Shown one piece after another: positions 8,079 to 15,480 of a stretch of 64,000 nt of DNA. The DNA is taken from assembly GCF_010731575.1 (NCBI RefSeq), contig NZ_AP022617.1:3162001-3226000 (forward strand). Reading direction: 5' to 3'. Position numbers and translations under genes: made by a program. Under the pieces are notes generated by a model. That model searched no databases and was not told where the DNA came from. It saw nothing but the letters and a program-made list of their open reading frames with translations. The first letter of the stretch is position 1; every line of letters begins with the position of its first letter. The stretch comes from Mycolicibacterium monacense. GTDB taxonomy: Bacteria > Actinomycetota > Actinomycetes > Mycobacteriales > Mycobacteriaceae.

Positions 8079-8512
8079 ACGAGGGCGTTGACTAGTCGAG
8101 ACTGCCGCGCAGCCCTCTTGGATGCCTTGATGAAACGTGGTCGCGGTCCTCTTCGGTACGCGGCCTAGCGCTCACTCATTGCCGTCGTCACGGGATGCTG
8201 CCTCGCGGCGGGATCGCCGCGTCGTGGGGCGGTACCTCCGGGCCGCGGGCGCACAAGCGTCCGATCCGAGCGACTGCCACAGGTACGAGCCCAACGTACT
8301 GTCATCGGCGATCCTGCACTGCCACAGGCGTGCTGCTCGTCGACGACGACACCGCCGCGTGCGCCAAGAAGCAAGTCGACGGTCCCTATCTACCCGCCGC
8401 CGCCTGTCAGACAAACGGCCCAGGTTTGTGTGCAGGAGGGCGACTTTTCGTCCGCCGGCACCCGAGTCGTCGCGATTCGTCGAGCTGCATTCGGACCTCT
8501 CCGCGGTACGCT
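8079..8512. other. Divergent intergenic region, no gene recognised
   Basis: This stretch separates the minus-strand oxygenase operon from the plus-strand regulator. Short open frames on both strands are rich in Arg, Ser and Ala and look like GC-driven shadows. It should hold the promoter of the IclR gene, but I see no convincing -35/-10 pair. Confidence 0.5.
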
Positions 8513-8527
8513 CTCTGTCATGCAGAA
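8513..8527. promoter_or_regulatory. Candidate autoregulatory operator over the IclR start codon
   Basis: CTCTGtcatgCAGAA matches the copy CTCTGttttgCAGAA at 2781-2795 in 13 of 15 positions. It overlaps the ATG at 8520, so a bound repressor would block its own gene. A second site 20 bp away, as in the catabolic promoters, is not visible here. Confidence 0.5.
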
Positions 8528-9323
8528 ACCTCCACTCGCGGGCATGGAGCATGACAGCACAGGGAAGCCCCCGCAATATCCGATCGAGTCTGTCGACAAC
8601 GCTCTTCGCCTACTCCTCCTCCTAGGAGAGCGCTCTGAGATCCGGCTCACGGACGCTAGCGAGTACCTGCGCGTCGCTTCGTCGACCGCGCATCGCCTTC
8701 TGTCGATGCTTCAGTACCGCGGGTTCGTCCGCCAAGATCCGGCCAGCAAGGCGTACCAGCCCGGACCGTCCCTGACAAACGTAGCGTTCGCTGTCCACTC
8801 CAGGATGGACATTCCACGCACGGCCGCCCCGATTCTGCGCCAGCTTGTCGATACGCTCCAAGAAACCGTGCACGTAGGAACGTTGGACGGCAGACTGGTT
8901 CGCTTCATCGCGGCACTCGAAAGCCCTTCTGCCGTTCGGGTGATCTCGCGTTTGGGTAGCACGCGTCCTGCACACTGCACGTCGACCGGTAAAGTCCTGC
9001 TCGCCGGCCTATCGGACGACGAGCTCGACCAGTTGTACCCCGACCCACATTTGGAGCCACTCACCGAGCACTCCGTGCGCACCCTCACCGAACTGCGCGC
9101 TCAATTGGCAGAGGTCAGGAAAAGCGGGTTCGCGATCAGCAGGCAGGAAAGTGAGGAAGGCGTCGCGTCTGTCGCCGTGGCCGTACCCCAAAGTGGTTCC
9201 GGGATAAGGCTTGCACTCAACGCGTCAGCGCCGAGTTATCGATTCCGGCCCTCCGATGTTCGCAAAGCTTGCAGTGCCCTGACAGACGCCGCCGCCGAGC
9301 TAGCCCGCAATCTCGGCTCATGA
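8520..9323 (+). CDS. IclR-family transcriptional regulator
   Basis: This 267-residue regulator has an N-terminal winged helix (about residues 25-85: YPIESVDNALRLLLLLGE, then VASSTAHRLLSMLQYRGFV) and a C-terminal effector-binding domain with the family motif CTSTGKVLLAGL (about 155) and ESEEGVASVAVAV near 220. IclR proteins often govern aromatic catabolism in actinobacteria. Divergence from the oxygenase operon and the shared palindromes suggest it controls both catabolic units and itself. The start is uncertain: ATG 8520 is preferred, ATG 8544 and GTG 8430 are possible, and none has a strong ribosome-binding site. Its stop overlaps the next start in an ATGA. Confidence 0.9.
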   Translation: MQKPPLAGMEHDSTGKPPQYPIESVDNALRLLLLLGERSEIRLTDASEYLRVASSTAHRLLSMLQYRGFVRQDPASKAYQPGPSLTNVAFAVHSRMDIPRTAAPILRQLVDTLQETVHVGTLDGRLVRFIAALESPSAVRVISRLGSTRPAHCTSTGKVLLAGLSDDELDQLYPDPHLEPLTEHSVRTLTELRAQLAEVRKSGFAISRQESEEGVASVAVAVPQSGSGIRLALNASAPSYRFRPSDVRKACSALTDAAAELARNLGS

Positions 9324-9823
9324 CATCCGAAAAATCGGAAGCCGACACTGAGATGCCCGGCGGTGCCCCGGACCTGCCTGCCTTTATTGCGACCATCGAT
9401 GCATTCCTACGCCTGGAGAAGCGAAGGAAATCCGAACCGATGTTCGCCGCGGTCCTCACCGACGACTTTCAGATCGGTTTTCGGGGTGGTCACCAGTGGA
9501 AAGGCCGCGATGGTCTACAGATGTACCTAAACCAACGGGACGGGATCTTCGACGAACGCCTCGAACTGCGCCACGTACTTTCCTACGCTCCCGTGAACGG
9601 GGGTGTGGTCGAGCTGACGACCCGTCTTGAATTCTATTTTCGCCGCTGGAAAGCACCCTCGTTGGTCAGCGAGGAATTCACTGGGTCGGCCTTTCGCACG
9701 TGGCTTATTCGCATCGCTGACGACGAGATGCGCGTCAAACGGGTGATTATCGATGGATTTGCAAATCTCAACGAAAACGCACGGGCGGTGTTTGCCATCC
9801 CAGATGAAGGGTTCGACGAGTAA
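9320..9823 (+). CDS. SnoaL/NTF2-like protein
   Basis: This 167-residue protein looks like the SnoaL-like (NTF2 fold) family: an N-terminal helix PAFIATIDAFLRLEKRRKSE, then FAAVLTDDFQIGFRGGHQWKGRDGLQMYL and a C-terminal sheet. Such proteins may be isomerases, hydratases, oxygenase beta-like scaffolds or ligand binders; nothing here fixes the activity. ATG 9320 overlaps the IclR stop, so the two are translationally coupled and it may handle the effector or an intermediate of the pathway. The longer upstream start at 9269 would lie inside the regulator gene. Confidence 0.72.
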   Translation: MTSEKSEADTEMPGGAPDLPAFIATIDAFLRLEKRRKSEPMFAAVLTDDFQIGFRGGHQWKGRDGLQMYLNQRDGIFDERLELRHVLSYAPVNGGVVELTTRLEFYFRRWKAPSLVSEEFTGSAFRTWLIRIADDEMRVKRVIIDGFANLNENARAVFAIPDEGFDE

Positions 9824-10400
9824 GCGATACTCCCGATGAACGCGGTAGACGGCCACGGACGCCGAGGTGCACGATCTGCACACGCTTCTCCAAAGTGAGT
9901 TCGATGTCCTATGTCCTGGTGGGGGCAGAGGGCGCAGATGTCCCCCACCCCACGCCCCCTCAGCGCGAACCATCCGCGCGGCGGCGCAGACCTGGCGTCG
10001 GCCATTCACACTACCTTTGGCTACCTGCGTGACATTGTTGGTTCGGTGGTGACTTGTTGCGACACAACCCATTTGCAACGGGCGCCCGACCGACAAGCGT
10101 TCATTTACCACGCGGCGGGCTGCGAAGCTGTTCCTACCGTCGCCATCGAAGGTCTCCCTTCGCGATAGACCCACAGGCTGCGACCGTGATTATGAAGCTT
10201 CGAAGGGTTTTCCCGAATATTTATACGAGAGGGTCGTGCGTCCGAAATCGCACACGCCACCGGCGCCCGGCTTTCGTCGTGTACGAACCTCGCCGCGATA
10301 ATCGAGGTGCGCAAGGCAGCAGGAGATTTCATACGCCCGTCGGTCGCCCCGATCACCGTTGGTGAGCTCGCGCCGTCATGGCTGCTGCGAAAGCAACGCC
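9824..10400. other. Gene-free stretch, probably degenerate mobile DNA
   Basis: No ORF here has protein-like composition or a plausible start. It lies between the intact regulator unit and a run of broken genes ending at ssrA, so decayed phage or island DNA is likely. An AT-rich patch lies near 10200-10230. Confidence 0.45.
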
Positions 10401-10685
10401 TCACCGCACGGCGCTGCTGGGGTCAGCAGAACCGCCACGCTCATCTACCGCGACAAATAGAGGCTCGTTGCCGACCGGACCGGTAATCGTCCTAACCGGC
10501 CCCAGCGCCGCGGAGATGCCCGCCTTGCCCCAGTCCACGCGGGCCCATGATTGTGCCGGCCACCGGACGTGGATCCGGGTCCAGGAAGGGGCGAAGCATG
10601 TCCAGCTGCCACGGTCGCACCCGGAACGGCTCACCGGCGCCCTTGCCCTTCAACACGGTCAGGAAGCGCTCACACCTGCCCCGAA
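10401..10685 (-). pseudogene. Phage terminase large-subunit fragment, frameshifted
   Basis: Read on the minus strand, about 10670-10515 encodes ERFLTVLKGKGAG, EPFRVRPWQLDMLRPFLDP and a degraded Walker A region GTIMGPRGLG. The match then jumps one frame to GKAGISAALG and ITGPVGNEPLFVAVDER, ending at 10401. Together these are the start of the ATPase domain of an HK97-type TerL. There is no start, the frame is broken within the Walker A region, and the nuclease domain is absent, so it is a remnant. It shows that phage-derived DNA contributed to this island. Confidence 0.7.
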
Positions 10686-10778
10686 TCGGTCAGCACCTAC
10701 AAGATCGCAGTCGAACCCTAGGGGCCTAGGTTTGTCGTCCCTTATTCGGTCAGTCGACTGCATATTCAGACGAAATGG

Positions 10779-11402
10779 CTACTGTGGCGCAACGATGCCA
10801 TGGTCGTAGGAATAGACAATCGCCGCCGCCCTGTCCCGCAATTCGAGCTTTAAGAAGATGTGGCCGATGTGACTCTTGACTGTTACTTCGGAAATGTGGA
10901 GTTCGGTCGCAATTTCGGCGTTGGAGTAGCCTCTTCCGATCAGCCGCAGCACGTCCAGTTCGCGGGTGGTGAGGTCGACGGATGTAAGTGCGCGCGGCAT
11001 GTCGGGCGCGCGGCGATATGTGTTGAGCACTCGCGCCGTTACCGCCGGGTCAAGGTAGCTATCACCTCTGGCGACTGCCCGCACCGCACGGATCAACTCC
11101 TCGGCAGACGAATCTTTCAGCACGAAGCCGGCCACGCCGGCTCGCAGCGCCCCGGACAGCAGCTTGTCTTCGTTGAAAGTGGTCAGGGCGAGAACCGTTG
11201 GCGCCTCGTGACGGGCGAGTCTTCGGGTCGCTTCAATCCCGTCGACGCGCTTCATCCGAAGGTCCATCACTACGACGTCAGGACGATGCTGCGCGACAGC
11301 GACTTCGACTTCGTCACCATCGGAACACTCGGCGACGATGTTGAACCCATCCTTCCGCCTTAAGATGCGCCGGAGGCCTGAGCGGACCAGATCTTGGTCA
11401 TC
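10779..11402 (-). pseudogene. NarL/FixJ-type response regulator lacking its first residues
   Basis: The reading frame from 11402 gives DDQDLVRSGLRRILRR, then the phospho-acceptor region VVMDLRM, ALTTFNE and LKDSSAEELIRAVRAV, and a LuxR-type helix-turn-helix (LTTRELDVLRLIGRGYSNAEIA) to the C-terminus. All the family is present except the first strand that normally precedes the DD pair. No ATG, GTG or TTG lies between the upstream stop and 11276; an internal ATG at 11270 would give a 163-residue protein starting at the acceptor Asp. The sequence before DDQ belongs to a different gene (PAS-ANTAR). I read this as a 5'-truncated, joined gene; no sensor kinase is nearby. Confidence 0.7.
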
Positions 11403-11525
11403 GCCTCGTCGTCGATGCGGTAGACCAACATCAAGATGCCGTTGACTTTCTCAATGAGCACGGCGATCTTTGAATTCGGCGACCGCTTCTCTCACCAATG
11501 CGGCACGGGACTGCGGTGACGGTGT

Positions 11526-11564
11526 TGAGGTGAGCCCTTCGGAGTGGTCCAGTTGTTATGCGAC
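11526..11564. repeat. Left terminal inverted repeat of the IS
   Basis: 39 bp beginning TGAGGTGAGCCC and ending GTTATGCGAC. It matches the right end with one indel and a few mismatches. Confidence 0.9.
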
Positions 11565-11605
11565 TCTGTCGCCCGGCTTGCGGGCAAGGAAGAATCGACA
11601 ACGAC

Positions 11606-11893
11606 ATGGCAACGAACAAGCGCCGGCGGCACACCCCGGACCAGATCATCCGCAAGCTCGCCGAGGGCAACAAGCTCCTCGGTGCCGGCCAGGAACTGGC
11701 TGAGGTGTGCCGGCATCTGGAGATCACCGAGTCGACGTGGCACCGCTGGATTGCCCAGTACGGCGGCATGAAAGCCAACGAGGCCAAACGGCTCAAGGAA
11801 CTCGAAGCCGAGAACGCCCGGCTCAAGAAGCTGGTCGCCAACCAGGCCCTCGACATCGACATGCTCAAGGAGATTTCGGCGGGAAACTTCTAA
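11606..11893 (+). CDS. IS3-family transposase OrfA
   Basis: This 95-residue protein has the OrfA helix-turn-helix (RRHTPDQIIRKLAEGNKLL, EVCRHLEITESTWHRWIAQYG), which binds the IS ends, followed by a leucine-zipper coiled coil (RLKELEAENARLKKLVANQ). It ends just after a GGGAAAC slippery heptamer. Termination gives OrfA alone, and a -1 shift gives the OrfAB transposase. The ATG at 11606 is preferred; the frame is open slightly upstream into the terminal repeat. Confidence 0.92.
   Translation: MATNKRRRHTPDQIIRKLAEGNKLLGAGQELAEVCRHLEITESTWHRWIAQYGGMKANEAKRLKELEAENARLKKLVANQALDIDMLKEISAGNF
11881..11887 (+). promoter_or_regulatory. Programmed -1 frameshift slippery heptamer
   Basis: GGGAAAC occurs in the correct phase (GC G.GGA.AAC) two codons before the OrfA stop. 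Slipping back one base continues directly into the OrfB frame (LLTPNRKRSAVI). This is the X.XXY.YYZ type used by IS3 elements. Confidence 0.8.
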
Positions 11894-12744
11894 CCCCGAA
11901 CCGCAAGCGCAGCGCGGTCATAGCGCTGCGTGAGCGGTTCGGGGTCTCTGAGCGCCGGGCCTGCACCGTCGTCGGTCTGCACCGTTCCACGATGCGGCTG
12001 ACACCGGCACCGGTCACCACCGAGGAGGCCGAGCTTCGTGCCTGGCTGCGCCGGTTTTCCACCGACCGCCCGCGGTGGGGGTGGCGCCGGGCCGCCAAGA
12101 TGGCGCGCCGTGCCGGCTGGAAGGCCAACAACAAGCGCATCCGCCGACTGTGGCGCGAGGAGGGCCTGCGGGTGCCTCAGCGGCGCCGCAAGAAGCGGCT
12201 GACCGGCATCGGTGTCGCCGTGGGTGCGATGTCCCCGATCCGCCCGAACGTGATCTGGGCGATGGACTTCCAGTTCGACACCACCGCCGATGGCCGCACG
12301 CTGAAGATGCTCAACGTCATCGACGAGTTCACTCGCGAAGCACTCGCGATCGAGGTCGACCGCGCCATCAACGCCGACGGCGTCGTCGACGTGCTGGATC
12401 GCCTGGCCCTCACCTACGGGGCGCCACACTATGTGCGCTTCGACAACGGTCCCGAGTTCGTCGCGAACGCCGTGGCCGATTGGTGCCGATTCAACAGTGC
12501 CGGTTCACTTTTCATAGATCCGGGCTCGCCATGGCAAAACGCCTGGATCGAATCATTCAACGGCAGGCTCCGTGATGAACTGCTCAACCTGTGGCGCTTC
12601 GACTCCCTGCTGGAGGCCCGCGTGATCATCGAGGACTGGCGCCGCGACTACAACGCCAACCGACCCCACTCCGCCCACGGCGAACTCACCCCAGCCGAGT
12701 TCGCTCTACAGTGGACCACGACCCATCAACCCCAAGTCGCATAA
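11887..12744 (+). CDS. IS3-family transposase OrfB (DDE integrase core)
   Basis: About 285 residues, translated by frameshifting from OrfA. It has the helical HTH_21 segment (RAAKMARRAGWKANNKRIRRL) and then the rve/DDE catalytic core: first Asp in VIWAMDFQFDTT, second in VRFDNGPEFVAN, Glu in NAWIESFNGRLRDELL. The C-terminus YNANRPHSAHGELTPAEFA is typical of the family. All catalytic residues are intact. There is no clear independent start codon with a ribosome-binding site near the overlap, supporting production as OrfAB. Confidence 0.93.
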   Translation, partial: LLTPNRKRSAVIALRERFGVSERRACTVVGLHRSTMRLTPAPVTTEEAELRAWLRRFSTDRPRWGWRRAAKMARRAGWKANNKRIRRLWREEGLRVPQRRRKKRLTGIGVAVGAMSPIRPNVIWAMDFQFDTTADGRTLKMLNVIDEFTREALAIEVDRAINADGVVDVLDRLALTYGAPHYVRFDNGPEFVANAVADWCRFNSAGSLFIDPGSPWQNAWIESFNGRLRDELLNLWRFDSLLEARVIIEDWRRDYNANRPHSAHGELTPAEFALQWTTTHQPQVA

Positions 12745-12773
12745 CGACTGGACCACCAAACGGGTCCCCCTCA
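12736..12773. repeat. Right terminal inverted repeat of the IS
   Basis: 38 bp, on the minus strand beginning TGAGGGGGACCC and ending GTTATGCGAC. GTGT follows directly as the right copy of the target duplication. Confidence 0.9.
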
Positions 12774-13212
12774 GTGTGACGCCGATATAGAAACCGATGG
12801 TGTTACCGCAGTTCTTGCGCAAGCGTTCCCCGATCACGATGACGTCTCGGGTGTCGCCTTGGACGGTGACGATGCGGTGGCGCGTGCTAAACGGATTGTG
12901 CAAGCGGCGGATGTCTTTGAGTGTCGCCGCCACGTGTTCGTAGTCGTCGGGGTGCTTATGTGACAGAACGAGCTCGGTCGTGGGCCGAGCCGTTCGAGCC
13001 TGATAACCGTAGATTCGTTCGACTTCTGGCGACCATTGCCACCGCTCGTCGGCGAAATAGAAGCGCCACCACCCACTCGTTGAGGCCTTCCTCCTGCAAA
13101 TGCCTGTGCAATCGGCCCCGTCCTGATCGAAGGAACCCATAGCATCGCTACACCTCACAAGATCGATCGTTAGCATCAAGGGTGGAGCAGCCCGACCTAG
13201 TGATGGACCACC

Positions 13213-13593
13213 GTGAATCGAGATAAGCGTCGCGCCGCAATCCGCCGGCGAATTGCGGAACTGCAGCGGAACCGCCTTTCGCTCGCCTTGGGTGGGGGCT
13301 CCTCCCAAGAAAGCGCGGAGCTGGCCCAGCAGCGTGCCCACGAATCGCTGCGATCGGCTCAAGACGCCCACCATGTGGCGGCCGAACAACACGAACGGGC
13401 AGCACGCGCCCACGAGGACGCCGCCAACTTGCACCAACAGGCGGTCATGGACGGAGTGCGCGACAGCAGGCGCCATCAACAGGCAGCTGACGATCATTGG
13501 GAAGCGGCCAACGAGGACCATCTCGCAGCCCTTGAGGACGAGAAGCAAGCCGTCGACCCACCCGAGTCGTCATCAGGTGGACTCACGTTGTGA
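13213..13593 (+). CDS. Small His/Ala-rich helical protein
   Basis: This 126-residue protein starts with GTG. After a basic N-terminus (MNRDKRRAAIRRRIAEL) about 70 residues follow a loose heptad-like pattern of His, Ala, Glu and Gln (AHESLRSAQDAHHVAAEQHE, AARAHEDAANLHQQAV), ending in a Ser/Gly tail. It should form one long amphipathic helix or coiled coil. There is no signal peptide or membrane segment. It is divergent from the PAS-ANTAR pseudogene (73 bases apart) and may have been its functional neighbour. I do not recognise a characterised family. Regular periodicity makes it more than a chance ORF. Confidence 0.6.
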   Translation: MNRDKRRAAIRRRIAELQRNRLSLALGGGSSQESAELAQQRAHESLRSAQDAHHVAAEQHERAARAHEDAANLHQQAVMDGVRDSRRHQQAADDHWEAANEDHLAALEDEKQAVDPPESSSGGLTL

Positions 13594-13978
13594 GACTCGC
13601 GTGCAGTGTCTCCTCGAGATTCGGCCGTCACGCCGTTAAGTCAGTCACCGTGGACGCTTGTAGCATCCGCCTATTGCTTGCGTCGCTGCAGAGGCGGCGT
13701 GCAGGTGTCCATCTTGGTACGAGAAGCTGACGCCGTGAGAGCCGCGAAGGTGAGGGGTAGAAGCGTCCTGTTGCGTAATTCGACGCGCTTTCTCTTGACT
13801 GAAGGTTCGCGCTGCCAGCTGTGAAGACCCGCCTCGAGGAGAGCAGCTCGTTGGGACGTAACGTCGTGGAGGCACGATTGGAGGTCCCTCGATGACTAAC
13901 GCTACCGACAGTAGCGCGGCAGCCACTCGATCGGTTGGATTTCGTCGTTCATCACGCTTCTATTCTCGCCTTGGTGGC
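13594..13978. other. Gene-free stretch next to the integrase
   Basis: Only short shadow-like frames are present on either strand. Nothing recognisable, and no copy of the tmRNA end is seen here. Confidence 0.45.
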
Positions 13979-14947
13979 TCAGCCCCTATGCACCAGTTGG
14001 ACTGAGTTGGAGGGCCACTGCGCCGGGCCAAGTGCTTCGATATCGACCCGCTCGGACGCCACCCAGCGTCGGTCAATCGCGTTGACGATGGTGGCGATCC
14101 ATTCCGGCTCGACCGGGGAGCGGCGAACGGAAATATTGAGGCTGCGGTAGCAGTCTTCGCCGACAATGGCCTGGCATGGCTGGTCGATCGCGTCCCGGAA
14201 TTCAGATCCGGCCTGAGCGTACAACTCGGCAGGGACGGCTAGACAGGCCTCGTACTGGCCGCCGTTCCAGTTGTCCACGCATACGTCGCTGTAGTACGAC
14301 ACCGCGACGATGGCGGCCGCGTGCGATTCGCCCCTCGCTTGAAGCAGCCGCGCCAACGCCGCGTGGTCTTGTTCTCGCTGGCGCTCGGTGTCGATAGCCT
14401 CGTCGTCCCACATATCGGAGTCCCCACGTGACAGACAGACCATCTCCCTACGCTCGGAAGTCGGCAGCCGGTGGCCCGAGGCGGGGTTGCTCGGTATGCG
14501 CCCGGCTCGCACCGCGGCATTGAGCGCCGACGATAGGAACCCGTGTTTGTTGGCGATCGTCTTGCCCGAAGCGCCCTTATCCGCCAGCGTCTGCATCCAG
14601 CTGGCGACGTCGTCGCGGGAGAGCGCGGCAAGCGGTAGGCCCCCGAGGACCGGCCCGATGTCCTTCTGGGCATACGACCGATAGTCGTAGAGTGTCGACT
14701 TGCGTACTCCGGTCAGATGGGTGATGTGGTGCTCAAGCCACTCCCCGACCGTCATCGTCGACAATTCTGGGTCGGTCCCGATCACCTCGAGGGCCTTCGC
14801 CGGCCCGAACCGATCGGCCAGTTTCTTGAATTTCGTCGCCGACTTCAGGTCTTCAAAAGACATCGAAGTCTGTCTGCCGTCGAGTCGGTAGAGCACCTGG
14901 ACGTAGCCGGTGCCGTCCTTGCGCGTCATCTCCCGAAGCGAGGCCAC
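13979..14947 (-). pseudogene. Chimeric tyrosine-recombinase integrase lacking the catalytic domain
   Basis: Residues 1-165 of this 322-residue ORF are the N-terminal part of a phage or island integrase. The arm-binding segment (REMTRKDGTGYVQVLYRLDG) is followed by the SAM-like core-binding domain (TLYDYRSYAQKDIGPVLGGL, ASWMQTLADKGASGKTIANK, LSSALNAAVRAGRI). At about TSERREMVCLSRGD, where the catalytic domain should begin, the sequence changes to an unrelated stretch (MWDDEAIDTERQREQDHAAL to the end) without the R, HxxR and Tyr signatures. It cannot recombine DNA. The GTG start is 86 bases from the ssrA 3' end, the usual place for an integrase using tmRNA as attachment site. The C-terminal part may be a separate island gene joined by deletion. 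Confidence 0.75.
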
Positions 14948-14987
14948 AGAAGCAGAATATCGCTCAATGTTGACGAGATGTTGATGG

Positions 14988-15024
14988 AAAAGAAAACTGG
15001 CCAGAGCTTTAGGGCTCTGACCAG
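14988..15024 (-). terminator. Rho-independent terminator of ssrA
   Basis: On the minus strand CTGGTCAGAGC pairs with GCTCTGGCCAG (one G-U) around a short loop, followed by TTTTCTTTT. It lies 9 bases past the tmRNA 3' end, between ssrA and the integrase. Confidence 0.88.
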
Positions 15025-15032
15025 CTTCTATT

Positions 15033-15400
15033 CGGTGGAGCTGCCGGGAATCGAACCCGGGTCCTACGGCATTCCCTCAAGGCTTCTCCGTGCGCAGTCC
15101 GCTATGCCTCTACTCGGATCTCCTGATCACGCGAACAAGTCAGGATGACGATCCCAGTCGCTGTTTGATGTCCCTTCAGGTCCCGCGACCGGACCTGAAG
15201 GTGGGTCCCTCTAGCTGACGCCAGGATCCGGGCCGAGGGCGCTCCCGGTCTGACGGACTAGCTTCGCTTAGGCAGCGAGAGCGTAGTCGCGCTGATTGGT
15301 ATCGGCGCTTAATTGGTTGCAACGACGCTTACGGTGGTCTCTTGCCTGCACCGGCACGCTTCCCTTGATTCGATGCGCGAAGTCGAAACCGTTCAGCCCC
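15033..15400 (-). ncRNA. ssrA: Transfer-messenger RNA (tmRNA)
   Basis: The RNA starts GGGGCTGAACGGTTTCGACT at 15400 and ends with the tRNA-like GGTTCGATTCCCGGCAGCTCC near 15036. The acceptor arm pairs GGGGCTG with CAGCTCC. The tag reading frame at 15306-15268 encodes ADTNQRDYALAA followed by TAA, the mycobacterial type. tmRNA rescues stalled ribosomes with SmpB, encoded about 3.3 kb upstream. The encoded 3' end reads CCACCG instead of CCACCA, so the terminal A must be added after transcription. This change coincides with the junction to island DNA and fits use of ssrA as an attachment site. Confidence 0.96.
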
Positions 15401-15480
15401 TCGCATCCCTGCCGACCTTCAGCAGGAAGATCAATGGTACGCGAGATGCAACGCCGCCCTCCACCCCTTTGTTCCGCGGG

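Larger units (their letters stand above)
11526..12773 (+). mobile_element. IS3-family element (IS407-like group), complete, 1248 bp
   Basis: The element is bounded by 38-39 bp imperfect inverted repeats starting TGAGG and sharing GGTCCAGT(T/C)GTTATGCGAC. It is flanked by a 4-bp direct repeat GTGT (11522-11525 and 12774-12777). It carries orfA and orfB joined by a -1 slippery site. The 4-bp target duplication and transposase sequence fit the IS407 group. All parts look intact, so it may still be active. It inserted into the PAS-ANTAR gene, in the opposite orientation. Confidence 0.92.
11403..13140 (-). pseudogene. PAS-ANTAR regulator split by an insertion sequence
   Basis: The 5' part (ATG 13140 to 12774) encodes a PAS domain: WWRFYFADERWQWSPEVERIYGYQ, VLSHKHPDDYEHVAATL and IVIGERLRKNCG. 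The IS at 11526-12773 interrupts it. Removing the IS and one GTGT copy joins GFYIGVT in frame to PSPQSRAALVREAVAEFKDRRA. After a local frameshift the ANTAR RNA-binding start IEKVNGILMLVYRIDDEA follows at about 11455-11405. The rest of ANTAR is missing, replaced by the response-regulator fragment. PAS-ANTAR proteins sense ligands and act as antiterminators. This copy has been broken at least three times and cannot be functional. Confidence 0.78.

Noticed and set aside
1..15000. Second copy of the tmRNA 3' end (other att site) within the window
   Set aside because: I read for GGTTCGATTCCCGGCAGC and its complement and saw only the ssrA copy; the far end of the island is probably outside the window.
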